From NCBI RefSeq assembly GCF_000331515.1, contig NZ_AMZO01000033.1, forward strand, positions 124,001 through 188,000: a stretch of 64,000 bases of DNA, written 5' to 3'. Under the pieces are notes generated by a model. It did not search any database and was not told the origin of the DNA. It saw nothing but the letters and a program-made list of their open reading frames with translations. This DNA is from Photobacterium marinum. Lineage in GTDB: Bacteria > Pseudomonadota > Gammaproteobacteria > Enterobacterales > Vibrionaceae. Shown piece after piece: positions 8,580 to 17,816 of this stretch (its first letter is position 1; each line of letters begins with the position of its first letter). The translations under genes were made by a program, and so were the position numbers.

Positions 8580-9929
8580 CTAATTGTTTGCATAGGCCGA
8601 CTCAAGAAAAATATTTTTCTGCCACTGATACGTAAAAATCACGGCCAGACTGATCCCGCGCATCGCCATAAATCCGAGCATTGCGCCCCATAAAGCATGG
8701 TTGCCCCATCCACTCAGCAACCACCAAACTACGAAAAAGAAACAAATCGCGACAAACATACTGTTACGCATCTCGGTACCACGTGTTGCACCGATAAAAA
8801 TCCCATCCAGCAGAAAGCACCACATAGATACCAAGGGCACAGCAGCCAACCAAGGCAGATACTGCGCGGCCTCCTGACGCACGGCAGGAATATCTGAAAT
8901 CACACCAATGATCTCGCGACCAAACAGGGTGAAGGCCAGCGTCAACACCAGCGAGATGATCAGGCTCCAGAAGGTCGTCCCGATCAGAGAGCGGCCAAGC
9001 GCATCACGGCTACGCGCCCCGATCGCCTTACCCACCAGCGCTTCCATCGCATAGGCAAAGCCGTCCATCGCATAAGAGACCAGCATCAGGAAACTCATCA
9101 GTACAGCATTGGCCGCCACCACGTTATCTCCCAGAGTCGCGCCCTGAAATGTCATAAAGGTAAATGCCGTCTGCAAGCACAGGCTGCGCAGGAAAATGTC
9201 GCGGTTCAGTTTCAACAACCGCCCCATACCATGGCGGACCGAGCTGATTTTCTCCCGCAGCTGCGGCAATGCCTGTGACAACCAAACCCGAGAAACAAAC
9301 CACAGCCCCAACCCCAGGCCACTGTAATCTGCCAGCACCGATGCTGCTGCCGCGCCCTGTACTTTCCAGCCAAAGCCAAGCACAAATAGCATATCGAGTA
9401 CGATATTGACCACGTTAGTGATGATCAGCAGCCACATTGGCAATCTGGCATTCTGGGTTCCCAGCAGCCAGCCCATGATCACCAAGTTAGCCAATGCTGC
9501 CGGCGCCCCCCAAATCCGAATCGAGAAATATTGCCCGGCGTAGGTTTTCACCTCTCCGCTGGCACTGCTGAAATGAAAGATGGTCTCGGCAACCGGCTGA
9601 TGGAAAACAATCAGCAGCAAAGCCAGCAACCACGCCAGCGCAATCCCCTGAACAAATACACTGGCCTGAGCATCTTTGTTGCCTGCCCCGTATGCCTGCG
9701 CGCTCAGCCCGGTGGTCGCCATGCGCAAAAATCCCAGCAACCAGAAGGTCACGTTAATCATGGTGCCGCCGACCGCAACGCCGCCGAGATACCAGGCATG
9801 ATCCAGATGCCCGATCACCGCCGCATCCACCAGCCCCAGTAAAGGCACAGTGATATTGGACAACACCATTGGAAGCGCCAGAGCAAATACCTGGCGATGT
9901 AAGGACACATCCCTTAACGCTTTGAACAC
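8580..9929 (-). CDS. dinF: MATE family efflux transporter, DinF type
   Basis: A 449-residue, 12-helix multidrug and toxic compound extrusion transporter. The start (RQVFALALPMVLSNITVPLL, then GLVDAAVIGHL) and GLSAQAYGAGN match the DinF subgroup, which exports toxic compounds, probably by cation exchange. In E. coli dinF sits directly after lexA and is SOS induced; here lexA is about 9 kb away and I see no CTGT-N8-ACAG box before this gene, so that control appears lost. Transcribed toward the 3D-domain gene; the heme A genes end 154 bp upstream. Confidence 0.88.
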   Translation of the reverse strand: MFKALRDVSLHRQVFALALPMVLSNITVPLLGLVDAAVIGHLDHAWYLGGVAVGGTMINVTFWLLGFLRMATTGLSAQAYGAGNKDAQASVFVQGIALAWLLALLLIVFHQPVAETIFHFSSASGEVKTYAGQYFSIRIWGAPAALANLVIMGWLLGTQNARLPMWLLIITNVVNIVLDMLFVLGFGWKVQGAAAASVLADYSGLGLGLWFVSRVWLSQALPQLREKISSVRHGMGRLLKLNRDIFLRSLCLQTAFTFMTFQGATLGDNVVAANAVLMSFLMLVSYAMDGFAYAMEALVGKAIGARSRDALGRSLIGTTFWSLIISLVLTLAFTLFGREIIGVISDIPAVRQEAAQYLPWLAAVPLVSMWCFLLDGIFIGATRGTEMRNSMFVAICFFFVVWWLLSGWGNHALWGAMLGFMAMRGISLAVIFTYQWQKNIFLESAYANN

Positions 9930-10082
9930 AACAGACCTCGACCAAACCGGTGCCGGTGCTGAGCCGGGACCGGTATCAATTCATACCGGCCCACAGTGTA
10001 GCGGGTTGCCGGCAGTGACAAAAGCCGACTGGAAGGGGGAATCGATAATTATGTCAGCTGTTCAGCTCGTCATTCAGCGCCA

Positions 10083-11000
10083 TCAGACCCATATCATCAA
10101 CCAATGATCGGCCAGCAGCACCACAAACAACGCCAGCAGGTGCCAGATTGAGTATTTGAACGTCGCCCAGGCATGCCCCGTCTCATCGGCAAACTTCAGC
10201 TTCAGGGCATATCCGATAAAACCGAGATTGAGCACCGTGCTGCCTGCCAGATACAATCCGCCGCTCATACCTGTCAGCCAGGGCAATAAACCGACCAGCG
10301 CCAGCATCACGGTATAGAGCAATACCATAGTTTTGGTAAATTCGATGCCATGGGTTACAGGCAACATGGGGATCCCGGCTTTGGCATAATCATCACGACG
10401 ATGGATTGCCAATGCCCAGAAGTGCGGCGGCGTCCAGGTAAACACCAGCATCACCAGCAGCAAAGCATGGGGTTCAAACTGACCGGTGACGGCTGTCCAG
10501 CCGAGCAACGGCGGTGCCGCGCCAGCCAGACCGCCAATCACGATATTCTGTGGTGTGGCATGTTTCAGCCACACCGTATAAACCACGGCATAGCCAATCA
10601 AGCTGGCAAAGGTCAGCCAGGCAGTCAGGGCATTGAGCATCCAGAGCAGGCCGAAACCTGCGACCATCAGTACTGATGCGAAAACCACTGCCTTGTGGGT
10701 TTCAATTCGCCCTTTAGCCAGCGGGCGATGATAGGTCCGCGCCATCTGGGCATCAAACCGACGATCCAATACATGGTTAAAAGCCGCAGCCGCCGCAGAC
10801 TGCAAACCTATACCGGCAAGACCGAGCACCACAGCCTCTACTGGCGGAATACCGGGCACAGCCAGGCACATCCCGACCAGCGCAGTCAGCAGCAACATCG
10901 CCACCACCTTAGGCTTGGTCATTGTCAGATAATCCTGCCAGATCCGCTGACGGCGGACCGCTTTGATACCGGCGTCACCGGCAACCTGTAGTTTGGCCAT
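10083..11000 (-). CDS. ctaB: Protoheme IX farnesyltransferase (heme O synthase)
   Basis: Attaches a farnesyl group to heme b, giving heme O, the precursor of heme A for the oxidase encoded just upstream. The 305-residue UbiA-superfamily membrane protein has the first aspartate-rich motif in NHVLDRRFDAQMART (NxxxDxxxD type) and the family signature MTKPKVVAMLLLTA near the N-terminus, with about nine hydrophobic segments. It starts 4 bases after ctaA ends, so the two are translated from one message at the distal end of the cox cluster. Confidence 0.96.
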   Translation of the reverse strand: MAKLQVAGDAGIKAVRRQRIWQDYLTMTKPKVVAMLLLTALVGMCLAVPGIPPVEAVVLGLAGIGLQSAAAAAFNHVLDRRFDAQMARTYHRPLAKGRIETHKAVVFASVLMVAGFGLLWMLNALTAWLTFASLIGYAVVYTVWLKHATPQNIVIGGLAGAAPPLLGWTAVTGQFEPHALLLVMLVFTWTPPHFWALAIHRRDDYAKAGIPMLPVTHGIEFTKTMVLLYTVMLALVGLLPWLTGMSGGLYLAGSTVLNLGFIGYALKLKFADETGHAWATFKYSIWHLLALFVVLLADHWLMIWV

Positions 11001-11004
11001 AATG

Positions 11005-12057
11005 TCAGCCCTCCTTTGCTTTGGCTACATGCGCTACATACCAGTCACTGCGAACTGTCGTCCGACGACAATAGAGGTGATAGTTGGTCGCCACCAGTGT
11101 CAGTAACAGCAACACGCCACCCAGATTATGTCCGACAGCCACCATCAGTGGCAGACTGGCGACCACATTGGTGATCCCCAATCCCAGCTGGAACAGCAAC
11201 ACGCTGCCCACAGCTATACCAGAGCGCCGCATACCGGATTGCAATAGCTGCCAGATCAGCACCAGCAATACCAGCGTGGTCACCGCAGCACCCAGGCGGT
11301 GGGTTACATGAATCGAAACCCGCTGCGAATAATCAAGCACACCATATTGATAGCTGTCATGTTCCGGCTGGATCAGGTTAAATGCAGTCGCATCAAACTG
11401 CCCTACCCAGTCCACCTCACACACCGGCAACTGGGTACAGACGACCGCCGCATAGTTGGCTGCCGTCCACCCACCGAGCGCCACCTGCCCGACAGTCACC
11501 AGCAAAGCAACAGCCGCCAGCACAGAAAGCCATTTGCCTCCCGGCGCAAAAGAAGGCCTTACAGACGAGGTAACTGACGCCTCCCGTCGATGGATCCGGA
11601 GTGCCAGCAGCAACAGCAATGCCGCAGTGGTGAAGCCCCCGAGCAAATGCCCCATCACCACCACTGGCATCAGTGCCATGGTGACAGTCCACATACCGAG
11701 TACAGCCTGAAAAATGACAGTACCGAGCAACAAGGCCGGCAGCAGTCGTGGTGTATTCCGGCGGCGCCAGGCAATCACATTGATGGCGAGGATCAGCAGG
11801 CCGAGGGTGCCGGCAAAATAGCGGTGAACCATTTCATTCCAGGCTTTTTCTGGTTCGACGGGATGATCGGGGAATGCGGCCTCAGCCTGCTGTAATTGAG
11901 ACTGGGCCTGCGGCACACCGGCAAAGCCGTAACAACCGGGCCAGTCAGGACATCCCAGCCCGGCTTCCGTCAGCCGGGTATAGGCACCCAGCGCGATCAC
12001 GCAAAGGGAAAACAAAAAGGTCAGACAGACAAGAGACTTAAAGCTGAACAACCGCAT
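11005..12057 (-). CDS. ctaA: Heme A synthase CtaA/COX15
   Basis: Oxidises the C8 methyl of heme O to the formyl group of heme A. The 350-residue protein has eight predicted membrane segments in the usual two halves, with GCPDWPGCYG near the N-terminus and heme-ligand histidines in MVHRYFAG, MGHLLGG, THRLGAA and VGHNLGG. The CxxxxxxxC pair in VVCTQLPVCEVDW is also typical. It lies 9 bases after the assembly-like gene and 4 bases before ctaB. Confidence 0.96.
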   Translation of the reverse strand: MRLFSFKSLVCLTFLFSLCVIALGAYTRLTEAGLGCPDWPGCYGFAGVPQAQSQLQQAEAAFPDHPVEPEKAWNEMVHRYFAGTLGLLILAINVIAWRRRNTPRLLPALLLGTVIFQAVLGMWTVTMALMPVVVMGHLLGGFTTAALLLLLALRIHRREASVTSSVRPSFAPGGKWLSVLAAVALLVTVGQVALGGWTAANYAAVVCTQLPVCEVDWVGQFDATAFNLIQPEHDSYQYGVLDYSQRVSIHVTHRLGAAVTTLVLLVLIWQLLQSGMRRSGIAVGSVLLFQLGLGITNVVASLPLMVAVGHNLGGVLLLLTLVATNYHLYCRRTTVRSDWYVAHVAKAKEG

Positions 12058-12066
12058 AGGCTCTCC

Positions 12067-12606
12067 TTAGCCAATTTTAGATACCTTCAACAACCGCCTG
12101 AGATCACGCAGCAGATCCTTGCCCTGAGCCAGCACAGCATCTTTCCCCTTCACCAGGGGATAAGCCATCATGACGTTACCCAAGGGGTCAGCGATATAAA
12201 TCGCATGGGCCCCGTATTCCAGGGTGTGAAGCTGAGTGATGACATGCTCGGGCACCCGCTTCGGCTCCAGCCCCTGCAAGAATTCAGCTTGCAGCTCCGA
12301 TGGTTTCGTCTCCGCCACCAGCACCAGCGCATCAACCCGCTCCTGACCGGCACCGACAGCCTGCGGGATCTGGCGCAGGTTAAACAGCGCCCCGGCGCAG
12401 CCTTCATCACATTCATCTGGCATCAGATACACCAGCTGCCATTTCCCGCTCAGCCCCAGCCATTCCGATGCCAAAGGTGAAGCCAGCAGCTGACCGCGAT
12501 TCGTCACCCCGCCCTGATACCAGTTCAAATCCAGAACCAGTTTGGCCAGTCCTAACGGCAGCAGAAATACCGCCAGCAACAGCAATAACGTTCCGTGTTT
12601 TTTCAT
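12067..12606 (-). CDS. Membrane-anchored thioredoxin-fold-like protein in oxidase cluster
   Basis: A 179-residue protein with one N-terminal membrane anchor (LLLLLAVFLLPLGLAKLVL) and a periplasmic domain of thioredoxin-like outline: KWQLVYLMPDECDEGCAG holds a CxxxC pair where SCO-type copper chaperones have their metal site, and HAIYIADPLGNVMMAYPL near the C-terminus resembles the peroxiredoxin/SCO ending. Homologues sit beside SURF1 in many proteobacterial cox loci. A role in CuA or heme insertion is an inference from position and the CxxxC. The start codon overlaps the SURF1 stop (ATGA), so the two are coupled. Confidence 0.75.
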   Translation of the reverse strand: MKKHGTLLLLLAVFLLPLGLAKLVLDLNWYQGGVTNRGQLLASPLASEWLGLSGKWQLVYLMPDECDEGCAGALFNLRQIPQAVGAGQERVDALVLVAETKPSELQAEFLQGLEPKRVPEHVITQLHTLEYGAHAIYIADPLGNVMMAYPLVKGKDAVLAQGKDLLRDLRRLLKVSKIG

Positions 12607-13280
12607 AACTTACTCCGTTTCAGCCACCAGCCAGCCAAGGCAAATATTGCCGCTGCCATCAGAAACCACTGAAGAGCATAGGCATAATGCTTATGCGGGC
12701 CTGTCACTACCGGCGTCCAGGTCTGCTGCAGAGCAACCGGATGTTCCGGGTCGATCTGCAACACCCAGGGCAACAGGGCGAGTTCCATTTTCTCGCTCAA
12801 TTTCTGAATATTCAGGTTCTGCACCCGCAGCGGCCATTCCGCAACAAGCGGTGCCTGTTTGAGCTCTATCAGCCCGGATGGCGGAGCGATAACCCCGGCC
12901 AGCCTCAGTTCGCCATGATGTTCCGGCAGAACCGGGATCTGCTCCCGGTAAGCCGGGGCTGCGATCCAGCCAAGATTCACCAATACCCAGGCACCATCGG
13001 CAGCAAACGGATACAACACGTGGTAGCCGACACGGCCCTGATAAGTCTGGTTATCCAACAGCACGGCCCGACTGTGATCAAAGGCACCGCGCAGAGTCAA
13101 ACCGTACCAGCGAGGATCTGACGGCAGACTGTCGAGACTGTAATACATCTGCTCGCTGCGATATTTGAGCGCCGAGCTCAACGCCTGCTTTTCCTGCGCC
13201 CGCGACATTTGCCACAGCCCCAGCTTGACCAATGTTGCCAGGACAACCACAGTAAAAAGTATGAAACCAATCCTTCGCAT
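12603..13280 (-). CDS. SURF1 family cytochrome oxidase assembly protein
   Basis: SURF1 (Shy1) proteins help place heme A in subunit I. The 225-residue product has the two membrane anchors at each end (about 1-20 and 203-220, LQWFLMAAAIFALAGWW) and the conserved core phrases LRGAFDHSRAVLLDNQ, GRVGYHVLYPF, GAWVLVNLGW and HKHYAYALQWF. The ATG at 13280 is 24 bases from the start of the divergent DUF2909 gene, so its own promoter would have to lie inside that gene unless it is read from the coxC transcript. Confidence 0.93.
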   Translation of the reverse strand: MRRIGFILFTVVVLATLVKLGLWQMSRAQEKQALSSALKYRSEQMYYSLDSLPSDPRWYGLTLRGAFDHSRAVLLDNQTYQGRVGYHVLYPFAADGAWVLVNLGWIAAPAYREQIPVLPEHHGELRLAGVIAPPSGLIELKQAPLVAEWPLRVQNLNIQKLSEKMELALLPWVLQIDPEHPVALQQTWTPVVTGPHKHYAYALQWFLMAAAIFALAGWWLKRSKL

Positions 13281-13304
13281 ACCCCATATTCCGTTGGAGT
13301 GCCT

Positions 13305-13511
13305 ATGTTGCTGAAAGCGATTCTTGTCTGCCTGCTGGTGTTTATTATCTTTAACCTGTTCCGAGCGCTGCCGGTGATGCTCAAAGGCCAGCGCGGCCAG
13401 CCCATGTCACGCTACCTCGGCCGCCGGATCATGTTCTCCGTTCTCCTGTTCGTCGTGCTGCTGGTTGCCATCGGCACCGGTTACATCACCCCGAACCCTC
13501 GTCCTTATTAA
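13305..13511 (+). CDS. DUF2909 family twin-transmembrane protein
   Basis: A 68-residue protein with two membrane helices (LLKAILVCLLVFIIFNLF and IMFSVLLFVVLLVAIGTGYI) joined by a short basic loop. This matches the DUF2909 family, which is repeatedly found inside cytochrome c oxidase gene clusters of gammaproteobacteria, on the strand opposite to the cox genes. The start at 13305 is set by TTGGAG seven bases upstream; the longer open frame from 13209 overlaps surf1 and is not credible. Role unknown; association with the oxidase is inferred from position. Confidence 0.85.
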   Translation: MLLKAILVCLLVFIIFNLFRALPVMLKGQRGQPMSRYLGRRIMFSVLLFVVLLVAIGTGYITPNPRPY

Positions 13512-13552
13512 CTAGCCCTTATTAGATGAGGGCCAAAGATTCAGGCCGTCTC

Positions 13553-14458
13553 TCAGAGGATATATACAAACACGAACAGCCCGAGCCACACCACATCCAC
13601 AAAGTGCCAGTACCAGGCTCCGGCCTGGAAGGCGAAATGATTCTCCGGCGTGAAATGCCCGCACAGCACCCGCAGCCAGACAATAAACAAAATCACAGTA
13701 CCCAGCGTGACATGAAGACCGTGAAATCCTGTCAGCATGAAAAAAGTATTACCGTAAATCCCGGCATCTAAAGTCAGACCCATATCTTGGTAAGCGTGGA
13801 TATATTCCACCCCCTGCAGATAGATAAACAGGCTGCCGAGCAGGACGGTCAGCAGCAGGAACAACGTCAGCCGGGCGCGGTTGCCCTGCTCCAGAGCAGT
13901 ATGGGCGATATGTATCGTAACTGAAGACGTCAGCAGTATCAGGGTGTTATAAAGCGGCAGACCCATCGGCCCCATGGCCTGGGTTTCCGTCCCGCCGGGG
14001 GTCATCACCAGCGGCCACTGGGCGATAAATTCCGGCCACAGCACGGCATGGGTCATTTCATTGTTTCCGGCCCCACCCAGCCAGGGCACAGCGATCATCC
14101 GGACATAAAACAGAGCACCGAAAAACGCGGCAAAGAACATAACTTCAGAGAAAATAAACCAGCTCATCCCCTGGCGGAACGAGCGATCCATCTGATGGCT
14201 GTAAAGGCCGCCCATAGATTCATGGATCACATCCCGGAACCAGCCCACCAGCATCAGCAGCAGAATCCCGACACCGGACAACAGGATCCACGGCCCCTGA
14301 CCGTTGAACAAATCCCCGACAGTCGCCCCGGCTCCGAGGGCAATCAAAAACAGCGCAATCGCCCCGACAATCGGCCAGGCACTCGATTCCGGCACATAAT
14401 ATGGCTCGTGCTCAGGAGTCGATAAGGATTGGTCATGCTCAGTGTATGGATTAGCCAT
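13553..14458 (-). CDS. coxC: Cytochrome c oxidase subunit III
   Basis: A 301-residue, seven-helix subunit III of heme-copper oxidase. Diagnostic segments include FRQGMSWFIFSEVMFFAAFF, ALEQGNRARLTLFLL, HAYQDMGLTLDAGIYGNTFF and the C-terminal TGFHGLHVTLGTVIL and WYWHFVDVVWLGLFVFVYIL. The subunit stabilises subunit I and its proton intake. It follows ctaG by 9 bases and closes the structural part of the operon; the opposite-strand DUF2909 gene comes next. Confidence 0.97.
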   Translation of the reverse strand: MANPYTEHDQSLSTPEHEPYYVPESSAWPIVGAIALFLIALGAGATVGDLFNGQGPWILLSGVGILLLMLVGWFRDVIHESMGGLYSHQMDRSFRQGMSWFIFSEVMFFAAFFGALFYVRMIAVPWLGGAGNNEMTHAVLWPEFIAQWPLVMTPGGTETQAMGPMGLPLYNTLILLTSSVTIHIAHTALEQGNRARLTLFLLLTVLLGSLFIYLQGVEYIHAYQDMGLTLDAGIYGNTFFMLTGFHGLHVTLGTVILFIVWLRVLCGHFTPENHFAFQAGAWYWHFVDVVWLGLFVFVYIL

Positions 14459-14467
14459 CTTTCAACC

Positions 14468-15031
14468 TCACTGCGTCTGTGCCGTTTCCGTCGGCGGGGC
14501 GTTAAACAGGGTATAAGCCAATGTCAGGGTATGGATGTCATCGGGCAACTCAGGATCGACATAGAACACCAGCGGTAACTGTGCCGAAGCCCCTGCTGCC
14601 AGCGGCTGACGGTTGAAACAGAAACATTCAATCTTGTTAAAGTAACGGGCACCGGTTCCTGGAGTAACGGAAGGCACCGCCTGGCCTACGGTTGCTTCCG
14701 AGGTCAGGTTACGGGCCGAATAATTGATAGTTCGGGTCTCACCGGGATGGACAACCAAACGCCGCACTTCCGGCTCAAAAGTCCATTCCATCCCCGGACT
14801 GATATAAGCCACAAACTCGACCGTTACCTCGCGCTGTATATCAACTCTGGCACTTTCCGCCGTCGGACCATCAGCCGTCTTGCCGTTGATCCCGGTGATA
14901 TCGCAAAAAACGTCATACAGCGGAACAAGGGCAAAAGCGAAACCGAACATCGCGACTGCCATAGCAACCAGAGACCAGGTTGAACGCCGCTTGCCGCGAG
15001 CGGCCTGTGATGATTCAGGGTGCCTTGCCAT
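14468..15031 (-). CDS. ctaG: Cytochrome c oxidase assembly protein CtaG (Cox11)
   Basis: Copper chaperone that delivers CuB to subunit I. The 187-residue protein has an N-terminal membrane anchor (SLVAMAVAMFGFAFALVPLY) and a periplasmic immunoglobulin-like domain with the copper-binding CFCF motif (NKIECFCFNRQPL). YDVFCDITGINGKT after the anchor and FYVDPELPDD near the end are family signatures. Spaced 9 bases from coxA and from coxC, all in one operon. Confidence 0.97.
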   Translation of the reverse strand: MARHPESSQAARGKRRSTWSLVAMAVAMFGFAFALVPLYDVFCDITGINGKTADGPTAESARVDIQREVTVEFVAYISPGMEWTFEPEVRRLVVHPGETRTINYSARNLTSEATVGQAVPSVTPGTGARYFNKIECFCFNRQPLAAGASAQLPLVFYVDPELPDDIHTLTLAYTLFNAPPTETAQTQ

Positions 15032-15040
15032 TCCCGCCTC

Positions 15041-16651
15041 CTAGTCAATCTTCGGCGGCGTAGAGAAAGTATGGTGCGGCGCCGGTGATGCCACCGTCCA
15101 CTCCAGCCCTTCCGCGCCGTCCCACGGTTTGGCCGATGCCGGTTCTCCGCCGCGAACACATTTGATCACCACCGCCAGAAAAATCAGCTGTGAGAAACCA
15201 AACAGGAAGCCGCCAATACTGACCACCGCATTGATATCCGCAAACTGCAGGGCGTAATCCGGGATCCGGCGCGGCATGCCAGCAAGGCCAAGGAAATGCA
15301 TCGGGAAGAACAGGATGTTGACCGACACCACCGAGCACCAGAAATGCCACTTCGCCAGCTTTTCATCGAACATATGTCCGGTCCATTTCGGCAACCAGTA
15401 ATACGCCGCCGCCATAATGGAGAAGATGGCCCCCGATACCAGCACATAATGGAAATGCGCCACCACAAAATAGGTATCGTGATACTGGAAGTCTGCCGGA
15501 GTAATCGCCAGCATCAGCCCGGAAAAGCCGCCGATAGTAAAGAGCACGATAAAGGCGATGGAAAACAGCATCGGTACCTCAAAGGTCAGCGAGCCGCGCC
15601 ACATAGTCGCCACCCAATTGAACACCTTCACTCCGGTCGGCACCGATATCAGCATAGTGCAGTACATAAAGAACAGCTCGGCGGCCACCGGCATCCCGGT
15701 GGTAAACATATGGTGAGCCCAGACCAGGAAACTCAAACCGGCAATTGAGGCGGTGGCATAAACCATCGAGCTATAACCAAACAGCTTTTTACGGGAAAAG
15801 GCAGGGATAATCGCCGAAACCACACCAAAACTCGGCAAAATCATGATATAGACTTCAGGGTGACCAAAGAACCAGAAGATATGCTGGAACATCACAGGAT
15901 CGCCGCCACCAGCGGCATCAAAGAAGCTGGTGCCGAAGTATTTATCGGTCAGCACCATGGTCACAGCACCGGCCAGCACCGGCATCACAGCAATCAGCAG
16001 GAAGGCGGTGATCAACCAGGTCCAGACGAACAGCGGCATCTTCATATACGTCATGCCCGGTGCCCGCAGATTCATTATGGTGACGATGACATTAATCGCC
16101 CCCATGATGGAGCTGATCCCCATGATATGAACTGCGAACACAAATAGGCCGGTACTTGCCGGGCTGTATGTCGTCGACAGTGGCGCATAGAAAGTCCAGC
16201 CGAAATTCGGACCGCCCCCTTCCATAAACAGCGATGCCAGCAACAGGGAAAAAGCAAACGGCAGGATCCAGAAACTCCAGTTATTCATCCGCGGCAGTGC
16301 CATATCAGGAGCCCCGATCATCATCGGAATCATCCAGTTGGCCAGCCCGGTAAAGGCTGGCATAACAGCACCAAAAACCATGATCAGGCCGTGAACCGTG
16401 GTCATCTGGTTGAAGAAATTCGGGTCGACCAGCTGCAATCCCGGCTGGAACAGCTCGGCACGGATCACCAGAGCCATCGCCCCGCCGGTCAGGAACATGG
16501 CGAAGCTGAACATCAGGTACAGCGAACCGATATCCTTGTGATTAGTCGTAAACAGCCAGCGTTTCAGGCCTGACTGATGGTGGTGATCATGCTGCTCATG
16601 CTCAGTCGCGTTTTCATCGATCTCGGTCTGTTCGCGCAACATATCCGTCAT
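15041..16651 (-). CDS. coxA: Cytochrome c oxidase subunit I (aa3 type)
   Basis: Catalytic subunit of the terminal oxidase in the inner membrane: it reduces O2 to water and pumps protons. The 536-residue protein has twelve helices and the full set of active-site features: WAHHMFTTG for the CuB histidines, FGHPEVYIM with the cross-linked His-Tyr pair, and HFHYVLVSG for the heme ligands, so it is an A-type enzyme. The N-terminus carries a His-rich stretch (EHEQHDHHHQSG). I take the ATG at 16651, preceded by AGGGAGAGAGG; the longer frame runs into coxB. Lies 13 bases after coxB. Confidence 0.97.
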   Translation of the reverse strand: MTDMLREQTEIDENATEHEQHDHHHQSGLKRWLFTTNHKDIGSLYLMFSFAMFLTGGAMALVIRAELFQPGLQLVDPNFFNQMTTVHGLIMVFGAVMPAFTGLANWMIPMMIGAPDMALPRMNNWSFWILPFAFSLLLASLFMEGGGPNFGWTFYAPLSTTYSPASTGLFVFAVHIMGISSIMGAINVIVTIMNLRAPGMTYMKMPLFVWTWLITAFLLIAVMPVLAGAVTMVLTDKYFGTSFFDAAGGGDPVMFQHIFWFFGHPEVYIMILPSFGVVSAIIPAFSRKKLFGYSSMVYATASIAGLSFLVWAHHMFTTGMPVAAELFFMYCTMLISVPTGVKVFNWVATMWRGSLTFEVPMLFSIAFIVLFTIGGFSGLMLAITPADFQYHDTYFVVAHFHYVLVSGAIFSIMAAAYYWLPKWTGHMFDEKLAKWHFWCSVVSVNILFFPMHFLGLAGMPRRIPDYALQFADINAVVSIGGFLFGFSQLIFLAVVIKCVRGGEPASAKPWDGAEGLEWTVASPAPHHTFSTPPKID

Positions 16652-16664
16652 CGTCCCTCTCTCC

Positions 16665-17816
16665 CTAAAGCTCCTGACCATCAAGAACAGCCTGAACATC
16701 GGCCGCCTGCACTGTATCGCCGGTATTGTTACCCCAGGCATTTCGCTCATACGTCACGACCGCCGCCAACTCTTTGAGGCTAAGCTGCGGACCGAATGCC
16801 TGCATTGCCGTACCGCTCTGGCCATGTACCACAATGCTGATATGTTCCAGCTTCTTAGCCGGATCAACCGACACCCCCTGTCCGGCCAAAGCCGGGAATG
16901 CGCCGGGCAACCCTTCACCATTTAACTGGTGACACATGGCGCAGCGGGTGCCGTAAACCTGTTCACCCAAGCTCATCAGCTCATCCATCGACATCTCCAT
17001 TGCCAGCAGACGCTGCTCTTCCTCACGGGCCTGCTGCTGGGCCACTTTGGTCGCCTGCAGCCACTGGTTGTAGTCATCCTGCTCCTTGGCGATCACCACG
17101 ATAGGCATAAAGCCATGGTCTTTACCGCACAACTCGGCGCACTGACCACGATAGATGCCGGGCTTATCAATCCGAGTCCAGGCTTCATTAATAAAACCGG
17201 GGTTGGCGTCTTTCTTCACTGCAAAATCCGGCACCCACCAGGAGTGAATGACATCCTGGGAAGTGATCAGGAAACGAACTTTCTGACCCACCGGCAGCAC
17301 CAGCGGGCGATCAACTTCCAGCAGATAGTTATCGCGCTTGTCGCGTTTATTCTCGATCTGGGCTATTGTGGTCGCCAAAAGTGAATAAAATTCAACATCT
17401 TCATCGAAATAGCGGTAATGCCATTTCCATTGCGAACCGGTGACCTGGATAGTGATGTCTGACTCTGATGAATCTTCCATTGCCAGCAAGGTACTGGTGG
17501 CCGGAATCGCCATAAGAATAAGAATGATGAAAGGGATCACCGTCCAGATGATTTCGACTTTAGTGCTCTCATGGAATGATGCTGCCACAGCCCCTTTCGA
17601 CTTACGGTGATGAATAATGGCCCAGAACATCACCCCGAAAACTGCAATACCGATGGCAATGCAGATATAAAGAATGGTCATGTGAAGATCGTAAACGCGC
17701 TGGCTGACTTCGGTGACACCGGGGGTCATATTAAGGCGCATAATTTCGGTTTCAGCCGCGACAGGCAGTGCCATCAATGCCGCCGGCAATCCGCTGAACA
17801 ATTGGCGAATCGTCAC
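16665..17816 (-). CDS. coxB: Cytochrome c oxidase subunit II with fused cytochrome c domain
   Basis: Subunit II takes electrons from cytochrome c into the CuA centre. A signal peptide (IRQLFSGLPAALMALPVAA) is followed by two membrane helices, the periplasmic cupredoxin domain with CuA ligands (HSWWVPDFAVK and GQCAELCGKDHGFMP), and a C-terminal class I cytochrome c domain with CAMCH and a later methionine ligand (GTAMQAFGPQLS). The fusion makes this a caa3-like subunit. I use the GTG at 17816, with GGGAGG seven bases before it; an ATG at 17882 would add 22 residues that look like leader. First gene of the operon. Confidence 0.95.
   Translation of the reverse strand: MTIRQLFSGLPAALMALPVAAETEIMRLNMTPGVTEVSQRVYDLHMTILYICIAIGIAVFGVMFWAIIHHRKSKGAVAASFHESTKVEIIWTVIPFIILILMAIPATSTLLAMEDSSESDITIQVTGSQWKWHYRYFDEDVEFYSLLATTIAQIENKRDKRDNYLLEVDRPLVLPVGQKVRFLITSQDVIHSWWVPDFAVKKDANPGFINEAWTRIDKPGIYRGQCAELCGKDHGFMPIVVIAKEQDDYNQWLQATKVAQQQAREEEQRLLAMEMSMDELMSLGEQVYGTRCAMCHQLNGEGLPGAFPALAGQGVSVDPAKKLEHISIVVHGQSGTAMQAFGPQLSLKELAAVVTYERNAWGNNTGDTVQAADVQAVLDGQEL

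Noticed and set aside
8580..9929. SOS box before the DinF-type gene
   Set aside because: No CTGT-N8-ACAG match was found between the heme genes and its start codon.
11896..12480. 194-codon plus-strand frame opposite ctaA and the assembly-like gene
   Set aside because: Antisense shadow, His/Gln rich, no ribosome site.
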